A stretch of 34,065 bases of DNA, from contig CACOPK010000009.1 in NCBI GenBank assembly GCA_902629075.1, positions 1-34,065 of the forward strand, given 5' to 3'. A program made the translations under genes and the position numbers. Below, piece after piece: positions 34,016 to 34,065 of the stretch. The stretch comes from an uncultured Pelagibacteraceae bacterium. Lineage in GTDB: Bacteria > Pseudomonadota > Alphaproteobacteria > Pelagibacterales > Pelagibacteraceae. Positions within the stretch are counted from its first letter, which is position 1, and the number at the start of each line of letters is the position of its first letter. The notes below the pieces were generated by a model. It saw nothing but the letters and a program-made list of their open reading frames with translations. It did not search any database and was not told the origin of the DNA.

Positions 34016-34065
34016 TTACCACTTTTTTGTTTTAACATTATGAACATGTACATGTTCACCTTTTT
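34016..34065 (-). CDS. suyA: SAF-domain small subunit of the UxaA/SuyA type, 3' end only
   Basis: Only the last 16 codons are inside the window: the frame ends ...GEHVHVHNVKTKKW before TAA (34016-34018). The VHVHN motif closes the SAF domain of altronate-dehydratase and sulfolactate sulfo-lyase small subunits. The stop is 5 bases from the SuyB-like start, so the two form one enzyme operon. The rest of the gene lies beyond the window edge. Confidence 0.75.
   Translation of the reverse strand, partial: KGEHVHVHNVKTKKW

Overview
The window is very AT-rich, gene-dense DNA with short spacers and many abutting or overlapping genes. Gene content points to a marine alphaproteobacterium of the SAR11 clade (Pelagibacterales): an AprM-AprB-AprA APS reductase, a TPP riboswitch on a sodium-solute symporter like SAR11 ThiV, an Amt ammonium transporter, and isocitrate lyase. 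This assignment is inferred from remembered family knowledge, not from a search. I see no CRISPR array, IS element, prophage, rRNA or tRNA.

Layout. 1-2035: the 3' part of isocitrate lyase and an MFS transporter. 2025-2265: a structured spacer that I read as a minus-strand non-coding RNA ending in a strong intrinsic terminator. 2312-5321: a zinc-uptake locus (zur, znuB, znuC on minus; znuA on plus) with an overlapping pair of Zur-type operators between the divergent arms. 5386-7827: two small membrane proteins, a CsiD/GlaH-type glutarate 2-hydroxylase broken by one frameshift, and a secreted PQQ-type sugar dehydrogenase. 7880-10206: an ABC-2 exporter pair, a 50-aa membrane peptide and an unknown 120-aa protein. 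10276-12974: a compact TPP riboswitch, the ThiV-like symporter and an iron-type alcohol dehydrogenase. 13037-16015: RseP, HU and Amt.

16077-22558 is a mosaic of short operons on both strands: Bcp peroxiredoxin with a glycosyltransferase, rhodanese, HCCA isomerase-like protein with an ABA4-like membrane protein, RecX, DUF3553-CysQ-47-aa peptide, MnmA, a polytopic membrane protein, and a 27-aa very basic peptide. 22634-27886 runs on plus: MetC-type lyase, MFS transporter, an overlapping pabB-pabA-pabC set for p-aminobenzoate, and a HIT protein.

27979-34065 is a sulfur module. AprM, AprB and AprA would oxidise sulfite to APS. Next come an unknown 116-aa protein, a 48-aa membrane peptide and a TauE/SafE-type exporter. 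Converging on these from the minus strand is a two-subunit UxaA-family enzyme that best resembles (2R)-sulfolactate sulfo-lyase (SuyAB), which releases sulfite. Together they suggest organosulfonate cleavage, sulfite oxidation for energy, and a safety valve for excess sulfite.

Points most worth checking are the minus-strand RNA after zur, the unannotated peptides (27, 47, 48 and 50 aa), the glaH frameshift, and the SuyAB-TauE-Apr grouping.
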